A stretch of 6,255 bases of DNA, from contig CAJPML010000066.1 in the NCBI GenBank assembly GCA_905371725.1, positions 1 through 6,255 on the forward strand. The letters are read 5' to 3'. How positions within the stretch are numbered: the first letter of the stretch is position 1; each line of letters starts with the position of its first letter. The notes beneath the pieces are model-generated. The model did not search any database and had not been told where the DNA came from. It saw nothing but the letters and a program-made list of their open reading frames with translations. Below are positions 6,209-6,255 of this stretch, piece by piece. This DNA comes from Leptotrichia sp. oral taxon 215 (GTDB lineage: Bacteria > Fusobacteriota > Fusobacteriia > Fusobacteriales > Leptotrichiaceae). Both the position numbers and the translations under genes were made by a program.

Positions 6209-6255
6209 ATTTTTCCCCATTTATATATCTTATATATTTTTACTATATGCTATAT

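Noticed and set aside
6167..6220. Minus-strand 17-codon frame (MGKNRLSKYITKNKVSI) as a leader peptide
   Set aside because: It has no ribosome site, lies upstream of the opp promoter, and its stop falls within the terminator stem; best explained by chance.

Overview
The window is one complete, strongly AT-rich minus-strand operon that encodes an oligopeptide ABC importer of the peptide/opine (PepT) family. Low-GC composition, A/T-rich spacers, strong AGGAGG-type ribosome sites and GTG starts suit a low-GC Gram-positive (Bacillota) or a member of Fusobacteriota. I lean towards Leptotrichia-like Fusobacteriota, but nothing here proves the taxon: there is no rRNA or other marker gene.

Layout, read in the direction of transcription (right to left): (1) 6155-6208, an intrinsic terminator on the same strand, probably ending the transcript of a gene beyond the right edge; (2) 6116-6124, an extended -10 promoter; (3) oppD 6058-5024 and oppF 5022-4075, the two ATPases; (4) oppB 4073-3111 and oppC 3100-2180, the two permeases; (5) a 172-base gap with a long terminator-like hairpin at 2066-2134, a small palindrome and a strong ribosome binding site; (6) oppA 2007-214, the lipoprotein peptide receptor; (7) a strand-specific intrinsic terminator at 102-151; (8) about 100 bases of AT-rich sequence to the left edge with no supported gene.

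Together OppA captures peptides at the outer face of the cytoplasmic membrane, OppB and OppC form the translocation channel, and the OppD/OppF heterodimer drives import with ATP. The order D-F-B-C-A, the roughly 600-residue receptor and the OppD C-terminus all resemble the lactococcal Opp type rather than the enterobacterial oppABCDF type. All five genes look intact. D-F and F-B are separated by one base each and B-C by ten, so D-F-B-C is tightly coupled, while oppA is set apart by the hairpin and may be expressed at a different level.

I found no undescribed system. The points most worth a second look are the oppC-oppA hairpin, the apparent loss of two of the four C-terminal iron-sulfur cysteines in OppD, and two start-codon corrections (oppD and oppF) supported by ribosome binding sites.
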